NCBI GenBank assembly: GCA_965661625.1
Contig: CBFIEM010000003.1
Coordinates: 1 to 64,000 of the forward strand
Direction of reading: 5' to 3'
Length of the DNA stretch: 64,000 nt
Source of the DNA: GCA-2705995 sp965661625
GTDB lineage: Bacteria; Bacteroidota; Bacteroidia; Flavobacteriales_G; Salibacteraceae
Shown here: in pieces, positions 43,133 to 52,133 of the stretch
How positions within the stretch are numbered: the first letter of the stretch is position 1
How the letters are laid out: every line of letters begins with the position of its first letter
Notes under the pieces: model-generated
What the model was told of the DNA's origin: nothing
The model's input: only the letters and a program-made list of their open reading frames with translations
The model's database searches: none
Made by a program: the position numbers and the translations under genes

Positions 43133-43714
43133 TTAGCTTCCTTGCAATTGATCAATTTCTTTAAACAGGCGATTTGTAATTTCATCAATGGTTCCTACAC
43201 CATTAACTGAAGCATATTTGTTCTGGCTCTTATAGAACTCTGCAACCGGCGCTGTTTTGGCATTGTACTCACGAATGCGGTTTTCAATTATCGCAGGGTC
43301 TTGGTCATCAGACCTTCCGCTTACTTTACCGCGTTCCAGTAATCGCGCCTTCAGCTCTTCGTCACCTACATTCAAGGCAATCATGCGTGTAATGGAAGTA
43401 CCTTTAGTTGCCAAAAAGGTATCCAGCGCTTCTGCTTGAGCCGTAGTTCTCGGAAAACCGTCGAAAATAAAGCCAGCTGCATCCGGATTTTTATCCACTT
43501 CGCTCTCAAGCATCTGGATGGTTACCTCATCTGGAACCAAGTCGCCCTTGTCCATGTAGCTCTTAGCCAATGAGCCCAACTCCGTTTCTTGGCTAATATT
43601 AGCACGGAAAATATCACCTGTTGACAAGTGTTTTAAGTTATACGTCTCAATTAATCGTTCTGATTGTGTTCCTTTTCCTGACCCTGGAGGGCCAAATAAT
43701 ACAAGATTCAGCAT
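43133..43714 (-). CDS. adk: Adenylate kinase
   Basis: Balances AMP, ADP and ATP. 193 residues from the ATG at 43714. P-loop GPPGSGKGTQ at residues 7-16, then LSTGDIFRA, FDGFPRTTAQAEAL (AMP site) and a short LID with GRSDDQDP. It is the short-LID type without zinc cysteines. A GTG at 43723, which overlaps the hpt stop (TAGTG), would add three residues and would couple translation to hpt. Both starts are plausible. Confidence 0.96.
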   Translation of the reverse strand: MLNLVLFGPPGSGKGTQSERLIETYNLKHLSTGDIFRANISQETELGSLAKSYMDKGDLVPDEVTIQMLESEVDKNPDAAGFIFDGFPRTTAQAEALDTFLATKGTSITRMIALNVGDEELKARLLERGKVSGRSDDQDPAIIENRIREYNAKTAPVAEFYKSQNKYASVNGVGTIDEITNRLFKEIDQLQGS

Positions 43715-43722
43715 ATGATGCA

Positions 43723-44259
43723 CTATTTTTTTATCCGATATAAATCTCGATAAGTTCTTCCCAGATCGTCGTAATCCAGTCCATAACCCACCACAAAGTC
43801 ATTGGGAATATCAAATCCTACAAACCGCACTGGTAAAGCTACTTGCACCGCAGATGGCTTGTGAAGAAATGTACATATCTGCACATCCACAGCACCTGCT
43901 TGCCTTAGCGCTTCAATGGCTTTCGCCATGGTTCTGCCGGTATCTACAATATCCTCAATCAACATTACGCGTCTACCCGCTACCTGAGGAGATGGGTCTA
44001 GGCTTGCTTTTACCTTTCCCGAAGAGGAGGTACCAACATATGACTCGTATTTTACAAAAAATACAGGAGCATCAGCTTTCACTGCCTTCACCAAATCCGA
44101 AGCAAACATAAACGCACCATTTAAAACTACTAAAAACACAGGAGGTTCATTACCATAGGCTTGATCAATCTCCAACGCGAGTTCTGCTACACGCTTTTGA
44201 ATGTGCTCTGCCTCAATGAAAACCTCAAACGATTTATCATGTAATTTCACTTGGCTCAT
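43723..44259 (-). CDS. hpt: Hypoxanthine phosphoribosyltransferase
   Basis: Purine salvage enzyme joining hypoxanthine or guanine to PRPP. 178 residues from the ATG at 44259, chosen because a TACTTTTG promoter box lies just upstream and the family begins there. The PRPP loop is VMLIEDIVDTGRT (about residues 102-114). Other features are VVLNGAFMFASDLV and the C-terminal VGFDIPNDFVVGYGLDY with the base-stacking aromatic. First gene of the hpt-adk-obg-PAP2-crcB run. Confidence 0.95.
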   Translation of the reverse strand: MSQVKLHDKSFEVFIEAEHIQKRVAELALEIDQAYGNEPPVFLVVLNGAFMFASDLVKAVKADAPVFFVKYESYVGTSSSGKVKASLDPSPQVAGRRVMLIEDIVDTGRTMAKAIEALRQAGAVDVQICTFLHKPSAVQVALPVRFVGFDIPNDFVVGYGLDYDDLGRTYRDLYRIKK

Positions 44260-44266
44260 GAATCGA

Positions 44267-44274
44267 CAAAAGTA
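44267..44274 (-). promoter_or_regulatory. Bacteroidetes -7 promoter box for hpt
   Basis: The minus strand reads TACTTTTG, ending only seven bases before the hpt ATG. The mRNA would have almost no leader. Confidence 0.5.
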
Positions 44275-44344
44275 GTATTTAATCGTAAGTTGGTTTCTGC
44301 TAATTCTGGGATAATCCTCCCGCATCATCAATGAAGAGTAATAC

Positions 44345-44352
44345 TATCTTTG
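44345..44352 (+). promoter_or_regulatory. Bacteroidetes -7 promoter box for purK
   Basis: TATCTTTG, an exact TAnnTTTG match, ends five bases before the purK ATG at 44358. Transcription would start at or next to the start codon, so the message may be leaderless. Confidence 0.5.
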
Positions 44353-44357
44353 TGCTC

Positions 44358-45506
44358 ATGAGTAAATCGTTCTACGACGCAGATTTTAAACTAGGTGTTC
44401 TAGGTGGAGGACAACTGGGCAGAATGTTAATTCAAGAAGCAATTAACATCAACTTATCCGTACATGTGCTTGATCCTGATGCGCAAGCTCCTTGCAAAGA
44501 AATGGCAAGTTCCTTCACCCATGGAGACTTCAACGACTATGATACGGTAATGGAGTTTGGTAAAGACAAAGACCTCATTACCATCGAAATTGAAAACGTA
44601 AATGTAGATGCCTTGGAAGACTTAGAAGCCTCAGGCATTCAGGTTTACCCGCAACCTCGAACATTGCGCATCATCAAAGATAAAGGGAGTCAAAAGCAGT
44701 TTTACCAAGCGCATAACATTCCAACTTCTCCTTTCCATTTAATTGAGAACAAAGCAGCCATTGCTGGCTTCAAAGATGAGTTCCCATTCATGCAAAAAAT
44801 GCGTGTTGGCGGTTACGATGGAAAAGGGGTTACCCCACTAATAAATGAGGAATCCTTAACTCATGCTTTTGACGCACCTTCAGTTCTAGAAACCTTTGTA
44901 GACTTTCAAAGCGAGATCTCTGTAATTGTAGCGCGCAATCCAAATGGTGAAATAACAGCCTTTCCGACTGTTGAAATGGAGTTCAACAAAACAGCCAACC
45001 TCGTAGAATTTCTTTTTTCTCCCGGCAATACTTCTCCTGACATTGAGGCAAAAGCCCAACAAGTTGCCAAGCAGGTAGCCGAAGATCTTGAAATTGTTGG
45101 CCTCTTAGCTGTAGAGTTGTTTGTTACTAAAACTGGTGAAGTGCTTGTGAATGAAGTTGCACCTCGGCCGCACAATAGCGGGCACCAGAGTATTGAAGGA
45201 AATTTTACTTCGCAGTATGCGCAGCACCTTAGAGCTATATTAAACCTTCCTTTGGGCGATACTGAAGTGGTTATGCCATCAGTAATGGTTAACCTACTTG
45301 GTGCACCAGAACACACAGGTCCAGCTCAATATGAAGGATTAAAAGACGTGCTTAAAATGCCTGGCGTGTACTTACACTTATACGGCAAGGCCATTACTAA
45401 ACCATTTCGAAAAATGGGGCATGCAACAATTGTTGCTCGCGACATGAATACCGCTAAAAAACGAGCGCGTCAAGTAAAAGAAACACTTAAAATCATCAGT
45501 AAATGA
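44358..45506 (+). CDS. purK: N5-carboxyaminoimidazole ribonucleotide synthase
   Basis: ATP-grasp enzyme of purine synthesis that carboxylates AIR with bicarbonate. 382 residues from ATG 44358. Motifs: LGVLGGGQLGRML at the N-terminus, KMRVGGYDGKGV (ATP-binding loop), VNEVAPRPHNSGHQSIEG (catalytic) and the C-terminal HLYGKAITKPFRKMGH. The in-frame codons from 44331 precede the promoter box and are not used. The last four bases overlap purE. Confidence 0.96.
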   Translation: MSKSFYDADFKLGVLGGGQLGRMLIQEAININLSVHVLDPDAQAPCKEMASSFTHGDFNDYDTVMEFGKDKDLITIEIENVNVDALEDLEASGIQVYPQPRTLRIIKDKGSQKQFYQAHNIPTSPFHLIENKAAIAGFKDEFPFMQKMRVGGYDGKGVTPLINEESLTHAFDAPSVLETFVDFQSEISVIVARNPNGEITAFPTVEMEFNKTANLVEFLFSPGNTSPDIEAKAQQVAKQVAEDLEIVGLLAVELFVTKTGEVLVNEVAPRPHNSGHQSIEGNFTSQYAQHLRAILNLPLGDTEVVMPSVMVNLLGAPEHTGPAQYEGLKDVLKMPGVYLHLYGKAITKPFRKMGHATIVARDMNTAKKRARQVKETLKIISK

Positions 45507-45979
45507 AGGTAGGAATAATCATGGGCAGCAAATCCGATTTACCGGTAATGCAAGATTCCATAGACGTCTTAAAGGAACTCAATGTAGCGTGTGAGGTTGA
45601 TATCATCAGCGCCCACCGCACCCCTGAACTCATGTTCGATTACGCCTCAAAAGCTGAAGAAAGAGGAATACGTGTAATCATTGCTGGAGCTGGAGGCGCA
45701 GCTCACCTTCCGGGAATGACTGCATCGATAACACCACTTCCAGTTATTGGCGTTCCTGTGAAATCAAGTAACTCCATTGACGGTTGGGACTCTATACTTT
45801 CTATCCTGCAAATGCCAAATGGTGTTCCCGTTGCCACCGTTGCATTAAATGCCTCCAAAAACGCAGGCATTTTAGCAGCTCAAATACTTGGAGCTGGCGA
45901 CGACGATTTACGCAAGCGTATAGCGAAATACAAAGAGGAGCTAAAGCATAAAGTTCAAGCCATGCGCGATAGCCTTTAA
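45503..45979 (+). CDS. purE: N5-carboxyaminoimidazole ribonucleotide mutase
   Basis: Moves the carboxyl group of N5-CAIR to give CAIR, the step after PurK. 158 residues, class I. Motifs: GIIMGSKSDLPVM (4-16), ISAHRTPELMFDYA with the catalytic His, IIAGAGGAAHLPGM and TPLPVIGVPVKSS. Overlaps purK by four bases (ATGA), so the two consecutive enzymes are translated together. Confidence 0.97.
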   Translation: MKVGIIMGSKSDLPVMQDSIDVLKELNVACEVDIISAHRTPELMFDYASKAEERGIRVIIAGAGGAAHLPGMTASITPLPVIGVPVKSSNSIDGWDSILSILQMPNGVPVATVALNASKNAGILAAQILGAGDDDLRKRIAKYKEELKHKVQAMRDSL

Positions 45980-46009
45980 AAAGAAAGATCTTCTTACCTT
46001 GAGTTAACC

Positions 46010-46822
46010 ATGAAACATCTTGGCCTTGTACTGCTGTTCTTGCTGTTTACAGCTCACCTAATTGCGGGGATTGGAAACCCCCTACTGGGAGGAAGGTCAG
46101 CAGGACTAGCTCATGCCAGTGTTACCCTTTCAGATTTATGGTCCGTTTCTAACAATCAAGCCGGTCTTGCATGGGTTGAGAAAACTGCTTTTGGAGCTTA
46201 TTATGAAAATCGGTTTGGGTTAGAAGATCTAGCTCTTAAAGGAGCGGCAGTTGCTATACCATTAGGTAGCGGTGGAATTGGGTTATCAGTACAACAGTTT
46301 GGAGCTAGCTTTTACAATGAAACAAAGTATGGCTTAGGTTATGGACAACAACTCGGTGAACACTTTTCACTAGGCGTTCAACTCAATTATTTGCGGATTT
46401 TCTTTGCTGAAAACTATGGTAGTAAAGGTATTCTCAATGCTGAAATTGGCCTTATGGCTGATGTTACTGAAAAACTAAAAATTGGCGCTCACTTGTTCAA
46501 CCCAACAACTGCTGAGCTTGCTGATTTTGATAATGAACGTGTTCCTACAATTTTCAGACTCGGTGCTCAATACGCCTTTTCGGATGATCTTTTTATTGTT
46601 TCTGAAGTAGAGAAAGACGTTGATTTCCCTGGCAGTGTGAAAGTTGGTGTGGAGTACCAGGCAATCAAAAACCTCTTCCTTCGAGCAGGTGTTAGTACCA
46701 ACCCATTTCGAAATTCATTTGGTTTTGGATACCAGTGGAAGGGAGTACAACTTGATGTGGCTGCATCATATCACGAGGTGTTGGGATATTCGCCTCAAGT
46801 TTCATTTGGCTACATATTCTAA
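46010..46822 (+). CDS. Outer-membrane beta-barrel protein, PorV/FadL-like appearance
   Basis: A 270-residue exported protein: signal peptide MKHLGLVLLFLLFTAHLIAG, then a GGRSAGLAHASVTLSDLWSV start (residues 24-43) typical of Bacteroidetes FadL/PorV-like barrels. Repeated amphipathic strands follow (IGLSVQQFGASF, LGYGQQLGEHFSLGVQLNY), with an aromatic C-terminal end (VSFGYIF). No known specific function. It lies 30 bases after purE and two bases before the helix-hairpin-helix gene, which may be its partner. Confidence 0.75.
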   Translation: MKHLGLVLLFLLFTAHLIAGIGNPLLGGRSAGLAHASVTLSDLWSVSNNQAGLAWVEKTAFGAYYENRFGLEDLALKGAAVAIPLGSGGIGLSVQQFGASFYNETKYGLGYGQQLGEHFSLGVQLNYLRIFFAENYGSKGILNAEIGLMADVTEKLKIGAHLFNPTTAELADFDNERVPTIFRLGAQYAFSDDLFIVSEVEKDVDFPGSVKVGVEYQAIKNLFLRAGVSTNPFRNSFGFGYQWKGVQLDVAASYHEVLGYSPQVSFGYIF

Positions 46823-46824
46823 CG

Positions 46825-48879
46825 ATGAATGCGCTTCGGAAATACACCCTCTTAATCTGCGCGATTTGCATATCAGTAAGTGTTTATGGACAGGAGCTCA
46901 GCAGTAAATCACGGCTTATTGAGCAACAAATTGAGCTCATTGCAGAAGCCTCAGGATCAGAAGAGATTGACTTCACAACCTTGTTCGAAACACTATCGTT
47001 TTACTACGACAATCCCTTAAACTTAAACACAGCAGATGCAGCTGATATCGAAGCTTTATCTATTCTCTCTTACTACCAGGTTCAAGCAATTCTAACCTAC
47101 AGGAACACCTTTGGCTACTTTACCTCCATTTATGAATTACGCCAAATTGATGGCCTTGACTATGCGAGTATACGGATGCTCATGCCCTTCATCCAAGTTA
47201 ATCCGCTTGTAGAAAAATCTACACCCTCCCTTGCCTATGGCAGTCATCAAGTCCTTGCACGCTACCAAACAACATTAGAAGCTAAACGTGGGTATGAAGA
47301 CCCCAATTACACCGGAGCTTACTTAGGTGACCCCAACGCCTATTACCTCAGGTATAGGTTTCAAAAAGGAACAACGTTTAGTGCTGGAATTACTGCCGAG
47401 CATGATGCAGGAGAGCCTTTCGGAACTCGCGGTAATGAAGCAGGTGCAGATTTTTATAGCGCCCATGCTTATTACAGTGGTAAAGGACGCATTCGACAAC
47501 TTGTACTCGGCGATTTTCAAGCACAATTTGGACAAGGGCTTACCTTTTGGTCTGGACTTAATTTTGGTCAAAGTGCAGATGTATTCCAAGTAAGGCGTCA
47601 AGCGAGAAGGCTCACTCCTTACACAGGTGCTAATGAATCGTTGTTCCTGAGGGGAGCCGGAGCAACCATTGGGATTACCAAGAACACAGAGCTCACCCTA
47701 TTTTATTCTTCAAAATACCAAGACGGAAACACCCTTCAAGATTCCCTTGGAAACCCAACATCCGTTTCTTCCATTCAGCAAACTGGTCTTCACCGCACAA
47801 CAAACAGTATGGACGATAAAAGGTCTGTTCAAGAACAAATTACTGGTGCTCACCTGCGTTTGCGAGCTAAGCATATAGAAGGTGGAATTACCGCAACTCG
47901 TTTGGCTTTAGACCGTCCACTTAACAGAAACCTGCAACTCTATAATCAATTCGAATTTAATGGACTTGAACTGGTTAATTTTGGCGGCAATCTCAACATC
48001 AACCTCGGGAAAGCTTTGGTATTTAGCGAAGCCAGTGTGAGTGACAATTCTGCTTGGGCATACCTAACTGGCGCCGAAATACCTCTCCACGAACGCTTCG
48101 CGCTCATCATATACCATCGCAATTTTGACCGCAAATATCAGAGCTGGTATGCTACTCCTTTCGCAGCAAGTTCAAATGCCCAAAACGAACGAGGGTTGTA
48201 CATTGGTGCCAGGGCAAAAGTAGCTCCTAACACAACCATACAAGGTCGAGTAGATCGCTTCAAGCGCGAATGGCTCAGCTACCTTGCAGATAAGCCATCA
48301 GAAGGAAACAGTGCCTTGTTGCAAGTCGATGTTAAACCTACACGAAATACACACCTCTATGCCAGGTACCGTTTTGAGACCAGCAGCAGAAATGCCAGTG
48401 AGAATGAAACGAATACTGAACGCGTTTTGGATGAAAAACGACACGCACTTCGCCTTCACCTCGATGCTCACATCTCAGCTCAAATCAGGATACGCAGTCG
48501 CGTTGAATACAATTGGTATAGCCGAAAGCCAGAAGTTTCTTCTACTGGCTTCCTTGCCTACCAAGACCTTATCGTTTCATCCAAAAACAAAAAAATGCGT
48601 TTTGCAACGCGCGTTGCGCTATTTGACGTTTCCGATTTTCAATCCCGCATATACGCTTATGAAAATGACGTGCTCTATTTTTTCAGTGTACCCAGTTTCA
48701 ACAATCGCGGAATGCGCACGTATCTTTTGTGGCAGTATAATGCTTCAGACCAACTGGCCCTATGGATTAAGATCGGACGAACTTACTACACCAATTTAGA
48801 TGAAATCGGCACAGGCGGAGAAGCTATTACAGGATCCACAAAAACGGATTTACGGGTTCAACTGAGGTGGAAGTTTTAG
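46825..48879 (+). CDS. Helix-hairpin-helix protein with a large barrel-like C-terminal region
   Basis: A 684-residue exported protein (signal peptide to about residue 22, ISVSVYG). Residues 67-130 carry ComEA-like helix-hairpin-helix repeats: NLNTADAADIEALSIL and FTSIYELRQIDGLDYASI. The remaining 540 residues alternate hydrophobic and polar residues with many aromatics (for example HARYQTT-like and LYARYRFETSS strands), ending in LRVQLRWKF, as outer-membrane barrels do. Helix-hairpin-helix motifs usually bind DNA, so a link to DNA uptake is possible but unproven. Two bases separate it from the preceding barrel gene. Confidence 0.72.
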   Translation: MNALRKYTLLICAICISVSVYGQELSSKSRLIEQQIELIAEASGSEEIDFTTLFETLSFYYDNPLNLNTADAADIEALSILSYYQVQAILTYRNTFGYFTSIYELRQIDGLDYASIRMLMPFIQVNPLVEKSTPSLAYGSHQVLARYQTTLEAKRGYEDPNYTGAYLGDPNAYYLRYRFQKGTTFSAGITAEHDAGEPFGTRGNEAGADFYSAHAYYSGKGRIRQLVLGDFQAQFGQGLTFWSGLNFGQSADVFQVRRQARRLTPYTGANESLFLRGAGATIGITKNTELTLFYSSKYQDGNTLQDSLGNPTSVSSIQQTGLHRTTNSMDDKRSVQEQITGAHLRLRAKHIEGGITATRLALDRPLNRNLQLYNQFEFNGLELVNFGGNLNINLGKALVFSEASVSDNSAWAYLTGAEIPLHERFALIIYHRNFDRKYQSWYATPFAASSNAQNERGLYIGARAKVAPNTTIQGRVDRFKREWLSYLADKPSEGNSALLQVDVKPTRNTHLYARYRFETSSRNASENETNTERVLDEKRHALRLHLDAHISAQIRIRSRVEYNWYSRKPEVSSTGFLAYQDLIVSSKNKKMRFATRVALFDVSDFQSRIYAYENDVLYFFSVPSFNNRGMRTYLLWQYNASDQLALWIKIGRTYYTNLDEIGTGGEAITGSTKTDLRVQLRWKF

Positions 48880-48909
48880 CTTTACTTTTGTTACCTTCAC
48901 CTCAGCATA

Positions 48910-49452
48910 ATGGACAGATTAATGCTAACCATGATCGCACACCGACAACGTATTTTTTTGACTGAAAGGAAACACCTCTGGGCAAGCCGTATCCCAATGC
49001 TCTTTCTTTTCTTTTTTTTCCTGTCTAGTTATTCGCTTCATGCGCAGATAGCTAAAGTAGATGAGCTTGCCGAAAAACTGGTCAAGAGCTTGCGAAAAAT
49101 AGATGAAGACGGATTCAATGAACTTATTACCCACGATTCTGAGTTGGTTCACAACCTCACTGTTAAGCTTGGTATTGACTATACATACTCGATGCAGCGT
49201 GATTTTGTACGAATTCTCAAGGAAGGGCAAGAAAAAGGAATCTCCTGGAGTGATATTCGTTTTTTAAACGTGACATACAGCATCAAAACAAGTGGTCCCT
49301 TTCAAATCGCCCAACCTGTGCGAATCATCTTTCAACATCGCTTATTTCGGTATGAAATTCAAATGAACTGCACCCAGTTCTACGATAGCTGGGCCTTTGT
49401 GCCCATTGCCCGAAAGGCAAGCTTAATTAATATGGTGAAGGTTAGTCGGTAA
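48910..49452 (+). CDS. Exported protein of unknown function
   Basis: Up to 180 residues. I recognise no family. A hydrophobic export segment (MLFLFFFFLSSYSLHAQ, residues 30-46) is preceded by a basic stretch. Starts at 48910, 48931 or 48997 are all possible; the last leaves little positive charge before the hydrophobic core. The mature part has a helix (ELAEKLVKSLRKIDEDGF) followed by mixed strands. The C-terminus overlaps the convergent aroA gene by 11 bases. Confidence 0.6.
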   Translation: MDRLMLTMIAHRQRIFLTERKHLWASRIPMLFLFFFFLSSYSLHAQIAKVDELAEKLVKSLRKIDEDGFNELITHDSELVHNLTVKLGIDYTYSMQRDFVRILKEGQEKGISWSDIRFLNVTYSIKTSGPFQIAQPVRIIFQHRLFRYEIQMNCTQFYDSWAFVPIARKASLINMVKVSR

Positions 49453-50677
49453 AACGAAGTGACGCTCCAAGCTCGCTAAGGGCATCCCAAAAGTTTGGGA
49501 AAGATTTTTTCACTACTCCAGCATCTGAAAGCATCAACCCTGGGAACTTTAGTGCTAAAGGAGCTAGGCACATTGCCAATCGATGGTCATTGAAGGTGTT
49601 TAATGACTTAGTTGCCTTGTGCGAAACACCTGATAAAACCTCAAATACCTCTGATGAATAGCGCACCTTAGCCCCCATCTCCTTCAAACACGTCCCTAAA
49701 GTTGTAATGCGTTCAGACTCTTTCAAATTCAGGGTTTGAAGACCAACAACACGCACTGCTACGCCAAGCCCGGCACAGGTGGAAATGAACGGCTGAGCTA
49801 AATCTGGAGTAGCTAAGAAATTCACCGGTGATAACGAGGATACATGGCGTTCAACTTTAAAAATCCTAATCCCCACTTCAGTTGCCTCTGTTTTTACCCC
49901 CAGCTGTTCAAAAAGCTCAGCTGCCCGTGAGTCTCCTTGTACCGAATGAAGTGATAATTTGGGAAAAAAGATGGCTCCATCTTCGGATAATGCTACCAAA
50001 CTATAGAAAAAAGCAGCACTGCTCCAATCCAGTTCTGGTTCGGCTCCCGTTCCCCCATCAAAACCGGAAAAAACCTGAACACCATTTTCCAGCACATCAA
50101 CGCTAGCACCATTCGCCCGAAGCAATGCAACAGTCATGTCAACATATGGTTTTGAAACAAGGACCCCATTAAAATGGATTGTTAAACCTCCTTTAACTTT
50201 TGGTGCAATGAGCATCAAGGCAGAAGCAAATTGGCTGCTCTCAGAAACATCCACATGAACGGCCTTCCCTTGTAGTGGATTGCCATAAACCGCTATGGGT
50301 AAAAATCCCGCTTCATCTAAATAGTTTACCGTTGCTCCAAGATCAGAAAGCGCTTCAACAAGCTTTGTTAAAGGCCGTTCTCTCAATCGACTAGAGCCTG
50401 TCAATACTACATATGCTCCGTCCTTAATCGCAAAATATGCTGTCGCGAAGCGCATGGCGGTTCCGGCATGTTTAAGGTGAATTTCCTGACCTGAAGTTGA
50501 TGACTTTAATGCTTCCCTTAATATGCGAACGTCTTCGGGTTCACCTTCAAAAGTGCGCAATGGGTTCCCTTGCAATGCATCAAGCACTAACTGGCGGTTT
50601 ACTACACTCTTACTCACTGGAAGATTTATCGATCCAGCTCGAACTCCATCGGGGAAAGAAATTCGCACATCAGCCAT
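49442..50677 (-). CDS. aroA: 3-phosphoshikimate 1-carboxyvinyltransferase (EPSP synthase)
   Basis: Sixth step of the shikimate pathway, joining shikimate-3-phosphate and PEP. 411 residues, a short form as found in Bacteroidetes. Motifs: LPVSKSVVNRQLVLDAL (19-35) around the substrate lysine, HAGTAMRFATAYFA, SSQFASALMLIAP, LKESERITTL and FNDHRLAMCLAPLAL. The first motif differs from the usual PSKSxSNR by Val for Ser. Its start overlaps the aroB stop by eight bases, so aroB-aroA are one unit. Confidence 0.93.
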   Translation of the reverse strand: MADVRISFPDGVRAGSINLPVSKSVVNRQLVLDALQGNPLRTFEGEPEDVRILREALKSSTSGQEIHLKHAGTAMRFATAYFAIKDGAYVVLTGSSRLRERPLTKLVEALSDLGATVNYLDEAGFLPIAVYGNPLQGKAVHVDVSESSQFASALMLIAPKVKGGLTIHFNGVLVSKPYVDMTVALLRANGASVDVLENGVQVFSGFDGGTGAEPELDWSSAAFFYSLVALSEDGAIFFPKLSLHSVQGDSRAAELFEQLGVKTEATEVGIRIFKVERHVSSLSPVNFLATPDLAQPFISTCAGLGVAVRVVGLQTLNLKESERITTLGTCLKEMGAKVRYSSEVFEVLSGVSHKATKSLNTFNDHRLAMCLAPLALKFPGLMLSDAGVVKKSFPNFWDALSELGASLRFTD

Positions 50678-51722
50678 TGGTAGCCATATATTTATTCAAG
50701 GCAGTATAGATCGAATCCGCAGTTGGATTTTGGTCAATAACTCCCTTCCCTAAAGCTTCAATTAACGTAAAGTTCAACTTTTCATCGCTGCGTTTTTTAT
50801 CGCTACTCATAAGTTCAATCAAAACCTCAATGGGAGCCTCAGGGAGCTTTGAAAAGCTATCCGTCAGCCATGCTTGCATTTCAGCCGCAACCTCAGCAGA
50901 CAGTCCAGTCTCCAAACCCAACTCAAGTTCCACCCACATTCCTGCTGCGATGCAGAGGCCATGTGCATGAGGAGTTTGATGTTGAGCTAAGTACGCTTCA
51001 TAAGCATGCCCAACTGTATGCCCAAAGTTGAGTAGCTTCCGATCGTTTCTCTCCTTAAAGTCTCGCCGAACAACATCAGCCTTTAACCTAATAGAGTCTT
51101 TGATAAGTTGTTTTGATGGAGGCACATCCAACCCATGAGCTTGAATGGCTTGCAAATGGTTAGCATTTAGAACTAAGCCGTGTTTGATCATTTCCGCATA
51201 CCCCGACAGGCGATGCTCATCAGGCAAAGTGTGGAGAAATGTTGGATCTACAAACACGATTCTCGGTTGGGTAAAAGTTCCCACTTGGTTTTTGACACCC
51301 CCGAGGTTTATCCCGGTTTTACCTCCGGTAGAAGCATCAATCATTGCCAATAAAGATGTAGGCACTTGAATGCAATCTATTCCGCGCAGGTAAGTTGCTG
51401 CTATAAAGCCCGTAAGGTCTCCTACGACACCTCCCCCTAAGCCTACCAACACAGCGTTTCGATCAAGTTTGAGATCGAGCAACGACTGCCATATACCAGC
51501 AGCAATTTCAGGTGACTTAGTGGCTTCTCCGGGCTCGACTTCAATTACTTCAAAGTCTTCGAAAAGCTCAATTTGGGCGCGATCCAAGACAGGTAAGCAA
51601 TGCTCTAGTGTATTGGAGTCAACCAAAATCACCCCACCAGTATAACTCAATTCGAGGGATTCAACTAAAGCATTGAGCGTTTTCAGCTCTCCGGTGTAAA
51701 CCTGATCACAAATGGCGTCCAT
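50670..51722 (-). CDS. aroB: 3-dehydroquinate synthase
   Basis: Second shikimate-pathway enzyme, cyclising DAHP to 3-dehydroquinate with catalytic NAD. 350 residues. Motifs: GLGGGVVGDLTGFIAATYLRG (in two parts, residues 93-113) binding NAD, VPTSLLAMIDASTGGKTGIN, SGYAEMIKHG and LNFGHTVGHAYEA with zinc-binding histidines. It sits between a small membrane-anchored protein and aroA on the same strand. Confidence 0.96.
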   Translation of the reverse strand: MDAICDQVYTGELKTLNALVESLELSYTGGVILVDSNTLEHCLPVLDRAQIELFEDFEVIEVEPGEATKSPEIAAGIWQSLLDLKLDRNAVLVGLGGGVVGDLTGFIAATYLRGIDCIQVPTSLLAMIDASTGGKTGINLGGVKNQVGTFTQPRIVFVDPTFLHTLPDEHRLSGYAEMIKHGLVLNANHLQAIQAHGLDVPPSKQLIKDSIRLKADVVRRDFKERNDRKLLNFGHTVGHAYEAYLAQHQTPHAHGLCIAAGMWVELELGLETGLSAEVAAEMQAWLTDSFSKLPEAPIEVLIELMSSDKKRSDEKLNFTLIEALGKGVIDQNPTADSIYTALNKYMATNG

Positions 51723-51728
51723 ACACTT

Positions 51729-52130
51729 CTATTGATGGCAATCACAAGACGCTTCTTTATCATTTAGCGCAACTGATTTTACCGTTTTTACACTATCGAA
51801 TTCTACCAGTACAGCTAGGTGCTCATTGTGATCTTCGTAGGTGATTTTATATAAACGTGGAACTACTTGAGTCTCACTTTCACTAAAGTTAACACTTCCT
51901 TCTTCTAGGATTTGCTTCCAATTTAACGAGGTCAGGTTATGACATTCGAACATGCAGCGCAACGAACCCGCAAATGTTAAATTAGAATCGTTTCGCACCT
52001 CTTCCATAATGCGCTCAGCAGGAAGCCAAGATGTGAGGTGATTTGTTTCCCGATCTTTCACCAATAATGCCCAAACCAATATGATTCCTAGGGCAAACCC
52101 AAAAAAATAAATACGAACTCGTCTCCACAT
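51729..52130 (-). CDS. Small membrane-anchored protein, DUF4258-like
   Basis: A 133-residue protein with one N-terminal transmembrane helix (IYFFGFALGIILVWALL) and a soluble domain with the helix PAERIMEEVRND and strand pairs around VNFSESETQVVPRLYKITY, resembling the DUF4258 family often found near flavobacterial ald genes. The C-terminus ends in CDCHQ with two cysteines; C59 and C63 are also in a CMFEC motif. Function unknown. Six bases before aroB and three after ald. Confidence 0.6.
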   Translation of the reverse strand: MWRRVRIYFFGFALGIILVWALLVKDRETNHLTSWLPAERIMEEVRNDSNLTFAGSLRCMFECHNLTSLNWKQILEEGSVNFSESETQVVPRLYKITYEDHNEHLAVLVEFDSVKTVKSVALNDKEASCDCHQ

Positions 52131-52133
52131 AGC

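Noticed and set aside
44906..45316. Leftward open frame of 136 codons
   Set aside because: Antisense to purK, where conserved motifs are continuous.
48284..48799. Rightward open frame of 171 codons
   Set aside because: It lies in another frame of the helix-hairpin-helix protein gene, which has a signal peptide, domain content and continuous strand pattern.
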